Positions 1-8,677 of a DNA stretch of 64,000 bases are shown piece after piece (position 1 is the stretch's first letter; each line of letters begins with the position of its first letter). The position numbers were made by a program, and so were the translations under genes. Source of the DNA: Lactobacillus sp. ESL0677 (GTDB lineage Bacteria; Bacillota; Bacilli; Lactobacillales; Lactobacillaceae); assembly GCF_029392875.1 (NCBI RefSeq), contig NZ_CP113946.1, positions 1,302,001 through 1,366,000 on the forward strand, written 5' to 3'. The notes under the pieces were generated by a model that saw only the letters and a list, made by a program, of their open reading frames with translations, had not been told where the DNA came from and did no database searches.

Positions 1-101
1 ATTGCGTGCACCTCTTACGGAAAAATACTTAATTCTATTTTACCGCTAAAAACGCACGTTTGACTATCCTACTTAAATATTAAATAAAATTAAAAATGCA
101 T

Positions 102-137
102 AAAAAAGACGAGAAGCACGTGCTTTTCGTCTTTTTC
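102..137 (-). terminator. rpmA intrinsic terminator
   Basis: A 12-bp inverted repeat (GACGAGAAGCAC / GTGCTTTTCGTC, one G-U pair) is followed on the minus strand by a T run. It lies just past the rpmA stop codon. Bases 1-100 show nothing I can name. Confidence 0.85.
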
Positions 138-149
138 TTAAGAACTAAA

Positions 150-443
150 TTACTTAGCTTCTTCTTCGACTGGAATAACAGAAACTTGCTTTCTGTATTT
201 GTCCAACCGTTCAAACTTAACAACACCGTTTACTAATGCAAACAATGTATCGTCTCCACCTTTACCAACGTTTTGGCCTGGGTGAATGTGTGTACCACGT
301 TGACGGTAAATAATAGTACCTGCGTGGATAGTTTGACCATCAGCAGCCTTAGCGCCTAAACGACGACCAGCTGAGTCACGACCGTTAGCAGTAGAACCTC
401 CACCCTTGTGGTGGGCAAATAATTTAAGACCTAAAATATTCAT
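150..443 (-). CDS. rpmA: 50S ribosomal protein L27
   Basis: This is the large-subunit ribosomal protein L27 (97 aa), which sits near the peptidyl transferase centre. The core motifs [20 protein letters not shown] and [11 protein letters not shown] are clear. The start at 443 follows an AGAGGTGA ribosome-binding site. A nearer ATG is in another frame and stops after two codons. The protein begins [14 protein letters not shown], so it has the short N-terminal extension that Firmicutes remove between F and A with the protease Prp. The gene lies only 17 bp after rplU, which leaves no room for prp at its usual place. Confidence 0.97.
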   Translation of the reverse strand: MNILGLKLFAHHKGGGSTANGRDSAGRRLGAKAADGQTIHAGTIIYRQRGTHIHPGQNVGKGGDDTLFALVNGVVKFERLDKYRKQVSVIPVEEEAK

Positions 444-460
444 ATCATTTCACCTCTGAA

Positions 461-772
461 TTAAGCTTCAATTTTTTCAACTGTAACCTTAGTATAAGGT
501 TGACGGTGACCATATTTTGAATGTGAGTGCTTCTTAGGCTTGTACTTGAAAGTAACAACTTTCTTTTCCTTGCCTTGCTTTTCAACTTTAGCAGTTACTT
601 TAGCACCCTTAACTAATGGGCTGCCGATTTTAACATCTTTACCATCAGAAACAAGAATGACTTCATCAAAGGTAACTTCTTTGCCTTCTTCTACATCAAG
701 CTTTTCTACAAAAATAGCGTCGCCTTCAGCAACTTTGTATTGCTTACCACCGGTTTTAATAATTGCGTACAT
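461..772 (-). CDS. rplU: 50S ribosomal protein L21
   Basis: Ribosomal protein L21 (103 aa), full length, starting [14 protein letters not shown] and ending with the conserved [13 protein letters not shown]. The ribosome-binding site GGAGG lies 8 bp before the ATG. It is the first gene of the rplU-rpmA operon. The 5' leader upstream resembles the autoregulatory L21 leader of Firmicutes. Confidence 0.97.
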   Translation of the reverse strand: MYAIIKTGGKQYKVAEGDAIFVEKLDVEEGKEVTFDEVILVSDGKDVKIGSPLVKGAKVTAKVEKQGKEKKVVTFKYKPKKHSHSKYGHRQPYTKVTVEKIEA

Positions 773-885
773 TACTGCACCTCCAAAAAATACTTAGACT
801 CGCCAATCGAGGTGCTTTTTTAAAAAAGACTTTTTACCTCGAAATGTGCGGTTGCAGATGTGGAGGTCTCCACAAATACAACTAC
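773..885 (-). promoter_or_regulatory. L21 leader-like structured 5' UTR
   Basis: The roughly 110-nt leader of rplU holds the hairpin TGTGGAGACCTCCACA near its 5' end, the GCAACCGCAC segment, and a GAGGT...ACCTC pairing just before the ribosome-binding site. Position and motifs fit the L21 leader family that binds L21 to control its own operon. This is recognised by eye only. Confidence 0.6.
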
Positions 886-888
886 TTT

Positions 889-917
889 ATGATACTCCCC
901 TTATGAGAAGTTGGCAA
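889..917 (-). promoter_or_regulatory. rplU-rpmA promoter
   Basis: On the minus strand a -35 box TTGCCA (917-912) and a -10 box TATCAT (894-889) are separated by 17 bp. The start point would fall at the 5' end of the leader. Confidence 0.55.
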
Positions 918-1002
918 TAAAAAATTCTTGAATATTAATAATGTATTGCCTGTTAACCTGGAATTAAGCAGCACTTTTACATTAGAAATTACTTGTCTAA
1001 AT

Positions 1003-1842
1003 TTATATTTGCCACTTGCCGCCATGAACTTTGGCAATATTTTCAGTAACAATAAACGCTTCGCCGTCAATTGCCCGCACTTTAGCAACTAGTTGTCCAT
1101 ATTCATTAGGGTTAACCACGATTACTAGCTGCTGCTTATCTTCGTCGCTATAACCACCAACGACATTGTACACAGTCAGACCATCATAATCCTGCTGCAG
1201 CATCTCTTTAATCTGCCCAAGGTTTTCATTACTCATAATGGTTACCTGATATTTTTTGTCTAAGCCTGTTTCGGTATAGCGCATTGTTAACGTAGTAATA
1301 ATTTGCGAAAAAGCCGCCAGCAAGACTGCCTCGATGCCGTCGACAAAGACGTTCAATAGTATAATTGACATATCAAGCATTAGCAACGTTAAAGTTGGTT
1401 CAAGATAAAAATATTTCTTAAAAATTAATGGTGGGATTGTAGTCCCTCCAGCCGACGCGTTAATTCGATAAAGCATCGAGACGCCGATGCCCATTAAGAC
1501 ACCGCCATAAATAACCGCCAGCATGTTATTTGAAGTTAGTTTAAAGCTCGGTGTTATTACCATTAAAACTGGCAATAACAGACTGCCTAAAGCCGCCTTT
1601 TTTAATGTTTCTTTACCTAAAAAAATTGTTGCTAAAATTAGCAAAAGCACGTTTACAACCAGAACCGTTACCGAGCGATTAATACCCCAAACAGCATCAA
1701 CTAATATCGCAATTCCCGTGGAGCCACCGGCTGCGATATTAATTGGCGCATAAAAGAAGTTAATTGCAATCGTGATTATTTCCAGCCCCGCTAAGAAAAA
1801 TAACCAATATTGCCACGTATGTGTTTGTTTATTAATTGTCAT
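1003..1842 (-). CDS. YitT family membrane protein
   Basis: A 279-aa protein with five or six hydrophobic segments in the N-terminal two thirds (DUF161-type, with the ASAGGTTIP signature) and a soluble C-terminal DUF2179-type domain from about residue 200. This is the YitT layout. The molecular function of the family is not settled. The start at 1842 follows GGAAGGAAG. It stands alone, with rplU-rpmA downstream behind its own promoter. Confidence 0.85.
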   Translation of the reverse strand: MTINKQTHTWQYWLFFLAGLEIITIAINFFYAPINIAAGGSTGIAILVDAVWGINRSVTVLVVNVLLLILATIFLGKETLKKAALGSLLLPVLMVITPSFKLTSNNMLAVIYGGVLMGIGVSMLYRINASAGGTTIPPLIFKKYFYLEPTLTLLMLDMSIILLNVFVDGIEAVLLAAFSQIITTLTMRYTETGLDKKYQVTIMSNENLGQIKEMLQQDYDGLTVYNVVGGYSDEDKQQLVIVVNPNEYGQLVAKVRAIDGEAFIVTENIAKVHGGKWQI

Positions 1843-1992
1843 CTCATCTTCCTTCCAAAATAAAATTATTACTTCATATTATAATAAGAAAACAAAATTC
1901 TCTTCAAGAAATAAACAAAAAAGTATTAATTTATTGTAAAAATCAACATAAGATATACTTAATATTTTTTATAACAGATTTAGGAGATTGCA

Positions 1993-2304
1993 ATGCAAAC
2001 TGAACTAGAACAAATGGTTAACTTGACTAAAGACAAACTTACTTTTTCTACGTTACAAATTAATTTTATGCTTAACAATATTGGCAACGTTGATTCACAC
2101 TTGCGAGACGATATAATTTACACTTTATTTGCTCGTGGTTTTATAGAAAATTGTTTTACTAGTCAGCAACAAAAATTAATCGTAAGTTCTTGGATAAAGA
2201 TGTTACACACTTGGCTTTTCCTTATTCCTAAAGAGCCAACTATCTACCAAACGCTCATTCAAGAAATAACAAAGTACTATCACAAAATGGGTTATCAACT
2301 ATAA
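1993..2304 (+). CDS. Truncated DUF2785-like protein
   Basis: A 103-aa protein with a good ribosome-binding site (TAGGAG). The segment NVDSHLRDDIIYTLFARGFI resembles the conserved N-terminal motif of DUF2785 proteins (LRDDLIYTTFA, from memory). Those proteins are normally clearly longer, so this one seems to keep only the N-terminal part. No continuation is visible in other frames before the terminator. It could be a functional short variant or a remnant. Confidence 0.5.
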   Translation: MQTELEQMVNLTKDKLTFSTLQINFMLNNIGNVDSHLRDDIIYTLFARGFIENCFTSQQQKLIVSSWIKMLHTWLFLIPKEPTIYQTLIQEITKYYHKMGYQL

Positions 2305-2323
2305 TTTATCAATCCACCTAATT

Positions 2324-2357
2324 AAAAAAGCTCAGAGTAACATACTCCGAGCTTTTA
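2324..2357. terminator. Bidirectional terminator
   Basis: AAAGCTCAGAGTA pairs with TACTCCGAGCTTT (one G-U or mismatch), with A and T runs on both sides. It serves the short gene on its left and the DUF2325 gene on its right. Confidence 0.8.
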
Positions 2358-2364
2358 ACATTAA

Positions 2365-3693
2365 TTATTCTGTTTTATACTTAATAGTTTGGTTGCCCTC
2401 ATATGCCGGCAAACCTTTTGCAGCACGGTATAATGCTCGCTCGAAAGCCTGATAACCTTTACTTGAGCTGACCGCAAATTTGACATTATACTTACTGGCA
2501 AATTCACGAATATTCCACGTACTGTCATGGGCCGCAAATGCTGTCACCAAAATCACAATATCCAAATCCTTAATTTGATTTTCCATGACCTTTTTCTTGC
2601 CCTGAAAGGCATCTATGGGAATTGGGATTCCGTGATAACGATTGACAATACCTTCGAGCATTGCCTCATTTTGATTATCACCAATGGCAATACCGACACG
2701 GCTGTAATGCAAATCCATGTCTAGCTTGGTAATGGCAACCTCATCTTGAACTGCCTTAACCTTTTTCTTTTTAACTGCAGGTTTTGACTTTGGTTGGTCA
2801 ACTTGATAAATCCACCGCAGCTGAATGGCATCCGCTGGATTTTTCTTCAAGCGGACATCCCCGTCATACCATGCCAAATCCACAATTGAGCCATCAACTA
2901 GTTGAACATTACCCTCTTGGAACTGACTTGAATCAATCGGAAGCAAGACTGACTTACCCCGAATCCGCAGCTTTTGCCCCTTGATATTGCGACTAACTGA
3001 CAAGTGACCAGTCCGGCCCTGCACAACTGCGTATTTAAAAGTGGAAATTTTATCAACTTCAGTTGCCGCTAGCTGACGAAAACCGACAACGCGCAAGATT
3101 GTTGCTTCATAATTAGGATTATTTTCTTCAGGAACTGCTTCAACAATATCACCGCTCTTTAAATTAAGAGAATGAATTTGTGATTCCTTTAAGGTATAAA
3201 CGCGCTGATTATTGCCATTAATCAGGTCGCAGCCGCTAAGAAGCCGTATTACTGTATAGCGCTTGCCCTTACGATAATCTCGTACAGGCTTCTCCTTAGG
3301 CTGCATTGCTTGCTCGAAGATTTTCTTATTAATTACATCTTTAGTCGTGCTTGAAGCTTGAATTGCCTGTTCTAATTGACTTAGGCTTTTACCATAACTA
3401 GCGCCAATATTAGGTGTAAAGGTCAACCGATGAATTGCCGACAATGCCGTGTTCTTAGCACCAGGGTCGCCGGGAGTAGAAATTAAGTCAGCTAACCCCG
3501 TCAACAGTAAATTTACTTGCTTGGCATCGACCTTAACGGCTGTATCCCGAGTTTTCACAGTTGCTTCAGGCGCGGCGCCATCATTGGCCATCCCTAATAT
3601 CATCTTAATTGCAGCCAACCCGTTGCGCAGACTTTTATCATCGCCCGCGGTTTGGTTTAAAATTCTTTTTAAATTATTTCGATAATCAAACAT
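2365..3693 (-). CDS. DUF2325 domain protein
   Basis: A 442-aa soluble protein. The C-terminal ~100 residues (RVGIAIGDNQNEAMLEGIVNR ... FAVSSSKGYQAFERALYRAA) have the look of DUF2325. The middle part carries beta-rich segments of unknown type. The reading frame is open up to 3879, but I place the start at 3693 (MFDYRNN), because the longer version would run into the end of the upstream DUF2207 gene and be translated from its Gly/Ser-coding region in another frame. Function unknown. Confidence 0.75.
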   Translation of the reverse strand: MFDYRNNLKRILNQTAGDDKSLRNGLAAIKMILGMANDGAAPEATVKTRDTAVKVDAKQVNLLLTGLADLISTPGDPGAKNTALSAIHRLTFTPNIGASYGKSLSQLEQAIQASSTTKDVINKKIFEQAMQPKEKPVRDYRKGKRYTVIRLLSGCDLINGNNQRVYTLKESQIHSLNLKSGDIVEAVPEENNPNYEATILRVVGFRQLAATEVDKISTFKYAVVQGRTGHLSVSRNIKGQKLRIRGKSVLLPIDSSQFQEGNVQLVDGSIVDLAWYDGDVRLKKNPADAIQLRWIYQVDQPKSKPAVKKKKVKAVQDEVAITKLDMDLHYSRVGIAIGDNQNEAMLEGIVNRYHGIPIPIDAFQGKKKVMENQIKDLDIVILVTAFAAHDSTWNIREFASKYNVKFAVSSSKGYQAFERALYRAAKGLPAYEGNQTIKYKTE

Positions 3694-3737
3694 TTTTCTC
3701 AACTTTTCTAATCTGATTATTCTAGTATATATCAAAT

Positions 3738-3766
3738 GAAAAAAGCCCGACAACAGCCAGACTTCA
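3738..3766 (-). terminator. Weak terminator after DUF2207 gene
   Basis: On the minus strand AGTCTGG...TCGGGCT with G-U pairs is followed by six T residues. It is a weak stem placed between the DUF2207 and DUF2325 genes. Confidence 0.4.
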
Positions 3767-3778
3767 AACTTATATTTT

Positions 3779-5560
3779 TTAAAAGGCACCACCACCGGAG
3801 CCGCCACCAAAACCACCAGACGAGCCGCCGGAAAAGCCACCATTGGCACCTGTACTCGAGGACCCAGACGAAATTCCACTGGTAAAGCTAGAATTAAAAC
3901 TTGCCGCGAAACTATTTTTCCCGCTCAAATAAAATGGTGCGTAATAATAGAAGCCGTCATTCGCAAATTCTTCTTGGCTAAATTCAATTTTCAGTTGTTT
4001 AACAACCTTGTCTGCGAGGTCAAAAGCCACGGCATACGGCAAAATATCTTCCCAAAGAATCAAATCGCCAACAGCCCGCATTTTGAAATTGCCAATATCA
4101 GACAACATCTTTTTAAAGCCGCGAACCTGTTCTGCCTCTTGAGCTCCTTCTTTTGTATATAGTGAAATTTGATTTTTCGCACGGAAATACGCTGCGATGC
4201 CAAGCAAAATGATAATCGTCTCGCCGATTGCAAGCTGCATCTTATACTGACCGAAGATTCCCCACGAAAAGAGCACTAAGATAAAGCTGATCGCAAGCAA
4301 GAACAAAATTGAACCCAAAGTAAACGAGCGCTTGTCATACAGGTCAGACTCAAGATAGCCTTGATCTTCAACCCCTGTGAATTGCGTGTCAGCCCAACCA
4401 TCGAACTTGTTTCCCAATTTTTTGCTATGATACTGGCGCAATTCACGTGTCGTAAATGATTGTCCGTCGCCAAGATCATTAAACAAGAACTGCATTAATG
4501 GACTAGCAGTTAAAATTTTTGGGTCTTGCAATGTAATCCGATAATATACTTTATGATGCACTAGATAATCGTCCAGTTTAACCTGCTTCTGCACCGCTAA
4601 CTGCATTAAGTAAGCAGTAAAAGCGCGACTATCGGGCTTACGACCGCTGTCCAGAATTTGCGCGGCCACTGGCGTAACTACAGGAAGACTGTAGTTATGC
4701 CTTAATTGTGACATTTTAGTAGGCTTGAACCCTTGCTTTTTAACAAATATACCCTGCAAAATTGCGCCGATGCCAGTTAGTAGTGCAACTGCAATCATTA
4801 CGGCGTTAATAATTCGATCGCGCTTGCGCTCTTGGTTAGCCTTCTTAACCAAAGCCGCTTCCTTCCTAATTACTGCCTGGCGGTGATTTTTGTTAATCAC
4901 ATTTTTGTTTTGCGGCGTAACTGTTAATGGAAAAATCGTGTGGACTTCAACGCCAGTATCACCGTCTAAATCATCAACGTGCATTACAATCTTACCTTGA
5001 TTGGGCAAAACTTTAATTTCACCGTTTAACGGTCCGTGCGCCCAAGCCTGTAAGTTTTTAACTTTGCCAGGGAAAATCACACTTGCCTGCACGTGATCTA
5101 AGTCTGTATCCCAGCCATTCCCAATAATCATAAAGTTAAGCTCAGCAGTGTCGCGATAATTGGTAACAGCATTCGTTATCTGATAATGGTAAGTTACAGT
5201 CAGCCTATCGTCCTCACTAACGGCATGGTAAACTTTAAAGCGATAACCATCGTCATTATGCTCAATTGAAAAATCATCAGCGGTTTGCTCAGGTTCATTG
5301 TTGTCTTTAACAGTGACACTAACGTTCTTAACCGCTTGTTTTTTGCCCAGATTTTGCTGGTAATAGACGCCATGCATGTCATCGTTAAAATCGTACCTAA
5401 TCTGCCGCGTCATTGTTAGTGACCCGTTGGCGTTAACTTTTGCCGTAACATTAACGTATTCGATATCGTATTCATCATCAGCATGAACATTTTGACTAAC
5501 AGTCAGGCCAAGTAGTACTACACTTAGCAAGACAAAAAGTCGCACTAGTTTACGTTTCAT
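3779..5560 (-). CDS. DUF2207 family membrane protein
   Basis: A 593-aa protein with an N-terminal signal peptide (hydrophobic residues 5-22, then VHADDEYD). An extracellular DUF2207-type domain (about 30-220) is followed by one membrane segment near 250, a cytoplasmic stretch, and two more membrane segments near 415-455. The C-terminus is a low-complexity Gly/Ser tail (SSGGFGGGSGGGAF), typical of the family. The ribosome-binding site is GGGAGA. Function unknown; an envelope role is likely. Confidence 0.85.
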   Translation of the reverse strand: MKRKLVRLFVLLSVVLLGLTVSQNVHADDEYDIEYVNVTAKVNANGSLTMTRQIRYDFNDDMHGVYYQQNLGKKQAVKNVSVTVKDNNEPEQTADDFSIEHNDDGYRFKVYHAVSEDDRLTVTYHYQITNAVTNYRDTAELNFMIIGNGWDTDLDHVQASVIFPGKVKNLQAWAHGPLNGEIKVLPNQGKIVMHVDDLDGDTGVEVHTIFPLTVTPQNKNVINKNHRQAVIRKEAALVKKANQERKRDRIINAVMIAVALLTGIGAILQGIFVKKQGFKPTKMSQLRHNYSLPVVTPVAAQILDSGRKPDSRAFTAYLMQLAVQKQVKLDDYLVHHKVYYRITLQDPKILTASPLMQFLFNDLGDGQSFTTRELRQYHSKKLGNKFDGWADTQFTGVEDQGYLESDLYDKRSFTLGSILFLLAISFILVLFSWGIFGQYKMQLAIGETIIILLGIAAYFRAKNQISLYTKEGAQEAEQVRGFKKMLSDIGNFKMRAVGDLILWEDILPYAVAFDLADKVVKQLKIEFSQEEFANDGFYYYAPFYLSGKNSFAASFNSSFTSGISSGSSSTGANGGFSGGSSGGFGGGSGGGAF

Positions 5561-5678
5561 TAGTTTCTCCCATAAATTTATTTGCCTTAATTATACCAAA
5601 ATTCAGTCACTTCAATGACTAATTTTTGCCGTCATTCTGCGGCTTATGCACTTATTTGAAAATAAATAAAACTTTTTG

Positions 5679-5707
5679 TTGCAATTAGGAAAACTTTTCT
5701 CTATAAT
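5679..5707 (+). promoter_or_regulatory. tRNA-Arg promoter
   Basis: TTGCAA (5679-5684) and a perfect TATAAT (5702-5707) are separated by 17 bp. The start point would lie about 30 bp before the tRNA. Confidence 0.75.
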
Positions 5708-5743
5708 AGTTAATGTTCTGTGAAGGACAAACAAACATACAAT

Positions 5744-5817
5744 GGTCTGGTAGCTCAGCTGGATAGAGCAACGGTCTTCTAAACCGTGGGTCGTGGGTTC
5801 GAATCTCACCCGGATCA
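5744..5817 (+). tRNA. tRNA-Arg (anticodon TCT)
   Basis: A 74-nt cloverleaf. The acceptor stem is GGTCTGG/CCGGATC (two G-U pairs), the D arm GCTC...GAGC, the anticodon stem ACGGT/ACCGT with loop CTTCTAA, and the T arm GTGGG-TTCGAAT-CTCAC. The anticodon TCT reads AGA/AGG. The CCA end is not encoded. It is a single gene with its own promoter and terminator. Confidence 0.95.
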
Positions 5818-5826
5818 TTAAATAGA

Positions 5827-5875
5827 AAAAGCAGTTAAGATTTTGATGCAAAATTCTTAGCTGCTTTTTTTCTTT
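5827..5875 (+). terminator. tRNA-Arg terminator
   Basis: A long stem, AAAAGCAGTTAAGATTTT against AAAATTCTTAGCTGCTTT, is followed by a T run. Confidence 0.85.
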
Positions 5876-5972
5876 TTAAAAATTAGCATGTATTACTCAT
5901 CTAAAAACATGTATACTGAAATCATGAATTAACCCTAAATACAACACAATTATATATAGAAAGGGCAACACA

Positions 5973-6218
5973 ATGGAAATTACTTCTAGCCCAGCAAATT
6001 TACTATTGCAAGTTATATTAACAATCATCACCCTCGCCCTTAGTCTGTACCTCTTGTACCCTCTTTATGATTTTTGCCAAAAAAGACGGCACCAGCAACC
6101 AGCTAAGTACAAAACATTAAGAATCTGGCTCAGTAGCTTGGGCGGCGTCCTTGTTCTGCTATATTCACTCAACCTGATGTGGACAGTCTATATAATCATT
6201 GTTCATCACTTTTACTAA
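5973..6218 (+). CDS. Small two-span membrane protein
   Basis: An 81-aa hydrophobic protein with two membrane segments (about residues 10-31 and 52-77) separated by a basic loop (CQKRRHQQPAKYK). The ribosome-binding site AAAGGG lies upstream. It ends 13 bp before the SAP-domain gene and is probably cotranscribed with it. I do not recognise the family. Confidence 0.65.
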   Translation: MEITSSPANLLLQVILTIITLALSLYLLYPLYDFCQKRRHQQPAKYKTLRIWLSSLGGVLVLLYSLNLMWTVYIIIVHHFY

Positions 6219-6231
6219 TAAAAATATATCC

Positions 6232-6867
6232 ATGAGCCAACTTACACTAACTGAATTTAAGCAAAAATACTTTTACAAGACCGAGCTTCAAGACCTGTGC
6301 AGGCAATACGGCCTACCAACATCTGGAACTAAGGCCGAACTCAATTCGTACTTAGAAGCGTTCTTGTCCGGTATTCCTAGAAAACAAATTAAGCCTGCCA
6401 GAAAAAAACAAAATGTGCGCCAACTTGCAGCCGATGAAATCACTTTAACAACGCCAATTGTCAATTCAGGATTTTCTTTTAATGATGCTAGTCGGCAATT
6501 TTTTGCGGAATACTTTCACGTTGACCATTTTTCCTTTAAAAAAGAAATGGCAATTATTAAGCGAGCAGCTGAAGCTCGCCACGACACACAAATGACTATT
6601 GGTGACTTAATTGCTCAGTATCAGGATTTGACGTCGACTAAGCAGAGCCAACAACTCGTTAGCCAAACAGCTGAGGAAAACACTTATCAGTGGAACAACT
6701 TTGTCCGTGCGTTTTGTCAGGATACAGTTAGTCAAGAGTTTGATAGTAAGCTTAAAGTTGCCGCTATTCTATGGCAGCACGTTAAGTCTTCAACTAAGCC
6801 CAAAAAATTTACGCCTAACTTAGTTGAAATTTACGCCGCAGAAATTAATCAATTTAGAAAAAAATAA
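6232..6867 (+). CDS. SAP domain protein
   Basis: A 211-aa soluble protein. Residues 5-45 (LTEFKQKYFYKTELQDLCRQ, then GTKAELNSYL) match the SAP motif, a helix-extension-helix that often binds nucleic acid. The C-terminal half (FSFNDASRQFFAEYF) looks like the domain often found with SAP in Firmicutes (DUF6434, from memory). I chose the ATG at 6232; the frame is open to a TTG at 6199, inside the preceding gene. No clear ribosome-binding site is present, so translation may be coupled to the upstream gene. Confidence 0.7.
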   Translation: MSQLTLTEFKQKYFYKTELQDLCRQYGLPTSGTKAELNSYLEAFLSGIPRKQIKPARKKQNVRQLAADEITLTTPIVNSGFSFNDASRQFFAEYFHVDHFSFKKEMAIIKRAAEARHDTQMTIGDLIAQYQDLTSTKQSQQLVSQTAEENTYQWNNFVRAFCQDTVSQEFDSKLKVAAILWQHVKSSTKPKKFTPNLVEIYAAEINQFRKK

Positions 6868-6868
6868 A

Positions 6869-6909
6869 CAGGAACTTCTCAGTATCTCGAGAGGTTCCTG
6901 TTATTTTTA
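6869..6909. terminator. Bidirectional terminator
   Basis: CAGGAACTTCTC pairs with GAGAGGTTCCTG, with T-rich sequence on either side. It serves two convergent genes. Confidence 0.85.
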
Positions 6910-8265
6910 TTTTCTAAAAATCGTTGGCTTACCCAGCGCCGGTTCAGTCATAATTTCCAAACCATTTGCCGTGAAATCAAGTGGCAGCAAAGTATCATAA
7001 ATTTTAATTTCAACAAATTTATCACCATTACTATTAGCAATAATTGGGAATGACCACGGTCCAATAGCGGCCAACAAATTGCCATCTTGCTCACTGATCG
7101 TAACAATTCCATAACCAGGATTGCGATAGTCGCCTAGTAATTCTGGCTTAGCCTTAACTGGTTGCGGATTCTCGCCTTCGGCTTCACTAAACTTACGCTG
7201 CTTAGTTGCCAATCTCTGAGCCATGAAGTCCGACGAAGTCTTAATCCAATCATGCTGCTCAAGGCCTGCAAAGGTATCAATTGTTTGGTACGCAAGAGCA
7301 AAAATCGCATCGGTTGAGTCCAAGTTCATTGTCGAAGCAAATGCCAAGTCAAGTTCCGGAATAAAGCCCAAGAACGAACAATAACCAACATACGAACCGC
7401 TATGGAACAGGTATTTATAACCATGATAATCTTCCATCATCATGCCCAAACCATAATTAGAGAAGTGAGCACCGCCGTATGCTCGGTCAACCGTCATAAT
7501 TGATTGTGGCTCGTAGCGCTGCATGGTAATGCCAGTACCAGTTTGGGCAGTCTTTAATTGGAATTTGCCCCACTCAAGCAGGTCAGAAATGCTGGCAAGC
7601 ATACTGCTGGCACCGCCAACCTTTCCCGGCGCAATAAACGGAACTTCACGCAAGTTGCCATGATCTAGCAGGTATGGTTTGGCAATACGGCTGCGCTCGC
7701 ATTCATGGTGATTGATAAAAGTACTATTTAACTTCAGCGGTTTTAACAAGTTCTCACGAATATAAGAACCGTAATCCTTGTTAATTACCTGCTCCATGAC
7801 ATAAGTTGCCACCGCAAAAATCAAATTGCTGTACTGCATCTTAACGCGCAATTCGTGATTGGGCTCCAAATGCCCAACTGCTTCGACCTTTTGCGCTAGC
7901 GTCAAGTCCTGCTTGTTCCAATTAGTAAACCGCATCCAATCGTGAGCCGGCAACCCACTCTGGTGGCTCAATGCATCCCGCCATGTCAAATGTTCAGTTA
8001 CATACGGATCAACCATGTTAAATCCCGACCAATACTTTTTAAGTGGCTCATCTAAATCAATTTTGCCCTCATCAGCTAACTTACAAATAGCCGTTGCTAA
8101 AAAAGTCTTCGAAATTGAAGCCAGCGGATACAATGTGTCCTGCTCAGCATCACCATAGACATGGCTATAAGTTTCTCCCTGATAATAAATTCCCAAACCT
8201 AAGCTTGGCAACCGGAAGCTTTGCCGGATTTTTTCGGCATAATTATCGATTTCTTGGGTTTTCAT
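6907..8265 (-). CDS. Beta-lactamase-fold serine hydrolase
   Basis: A 452-aa protein of the class C beta-lactamase / penicillin-binding fold. The catalytic SxxK is S50-I-S-K53 and the YxN motif is Y145-S-N147. There is no signal peptide, so it is likely cytoplasmic and acts as an esterase or peptidase rather than a resistance enzyme. The C-terminal ~90 residues form a separate beta-rich part. The ribosome-binding site AAGGAGGA lies 9 bp upstream. The substrate cannot be read from the sequence. Confidence 0.85.
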   Translation of the reverse strand: MKTQEIDNYAEKIRQSFRLPSLGLGIYYQGETYSHVYGDAEQDTLYPLASISKTFLATAICKLADEGKIDLDEPLKKYWSGFNMVDPYVTEHLTWRDALSHQSGLPAHDWMRFTNWNKQDLTLAQKVEAVGHLEPNHELRVKMQYSNLIFAVATYVMEQVINKDYGSYIRENLLKPLKLNSTFINHHECERSRIAKPYLLDHGNLREVPFIAPGKVGGASSMLASISDLLEWGKFQLKTAQTGTGITMQRYEPQSIMTVDRAYGGAHFSNYGLGMMMEDYHGYKYLFHSGSYVGYCSFLGFIPELDLAFASTMNLDSTDAIFALAYQTIDTFAGLEQHDWIKTSSDFMAQRLATKQRKFSEAEGENPQPVKAKPELLGDYRNPGYGIVTISEQDGNLLAAIGPWSFPIIANSNGDKFVEIKIYDTLLPLDFTANGLEIMTEPALGKPTIFRK

Positions 8266-8421
8266 GAACTAAATCCTCCTTATATCTGTTCAAATTATAG
8301 CATTTATTATCATGCTTAAATTAAAATTTTCATAAAATCTTATTTTTTAACACCTTGTATCATTTATTTACTAAAAATCCAGATGCTATTAAGCGAATTT
8401 TACTTTTTTTACCAATTTTGC

Positions 8422-8450
8422 TTGCCTTTTTAAAAATACTTTAGTATCAT
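8422..8450 (+). promoter_or_regulatory. Promoter of the attenuated transporter
   Basis: TTGCCT (8422-8427) and TATCAT (8445-8450) are separated by 17 bp. The start point near 8457 sits just before the leader peptide's ribosome-binding site. Confidence 0.55.
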
Positions 8451-8479
8451 ATTTATTAAATATTTATGAGAGGTGAGTC

Positions 8480-8554
8480 ATGATGACGACAATTAAACAA
8501 ATGAATCAACCACAAGTTAAATATTATTTTCGGTACTTTCACAATTTGATCTGA
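8480..8554 (+). CDS. Tyr/Phe-rich leader peptide
   Basis: A 24-codon open frame behind a strong ribosome-binding site (GAGAGGTGAG, 8468-8477). It ends YYFRYFHNLI-stop. Three Tyr and two Phe codons fall within six codons (8522-8539), directly before the first RNA hairpin. The run of aromatic codons, the stop codon inside the hairpin, and the terminator downstream are the hallmarks of a translational attenuator. It is too short to be a functional protein. I take it as a sensor of charged tRNA-Tyr and/or tRNA-Phe. Confidence 0.7.
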   Translation: MMTTIKQMNQPQVKYYFRYFHNLI

Positions 8555-8677
8555 GTGCCGAATTTGTCATTACATTTAGACACACGGGTCAAGTAATTTT
8601 GATGACTGTGTGTCCTAGTTAAGTACTTTCTTCTTAAAAAGAAGCTCGCACAGTTGTCGTCCTGTGTGAGTTTTTTT
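8528..8677 (+). promoter_or_regulatory. Six-segment transcription attenuator
   Basis: Alternative pairings seen by eye: 1:2 = 8529-8537 with 8554-8562; 2:3 = 8546-8557 with 8581-8592 (11 of 12 positions pair, with G-U); 3:4 = 8579-8585 with 8608-8614; 4:5 = 8605-8612 (ACTGTGTG) with 8647-8654 (CGCACAGT); 5:6 terminator = 8645-8653 with 8662-8670, then seven T. Stalling at the Tyr/Phe codons blocks segment 1, which allows 2:3, frees 4 to pair with 5, and prevents the terminator. With no stall, 1:2 and 3:4 form and transcription stops. Confidence 0.7.

Noticed and set aside
3694..3879. Upstream extension of the DUF2325 gene
   Set aside because: It would read the Gly/Ser-coding end of the DUF2207 gene in another frame; the ATG at 3693 lies between the genes.
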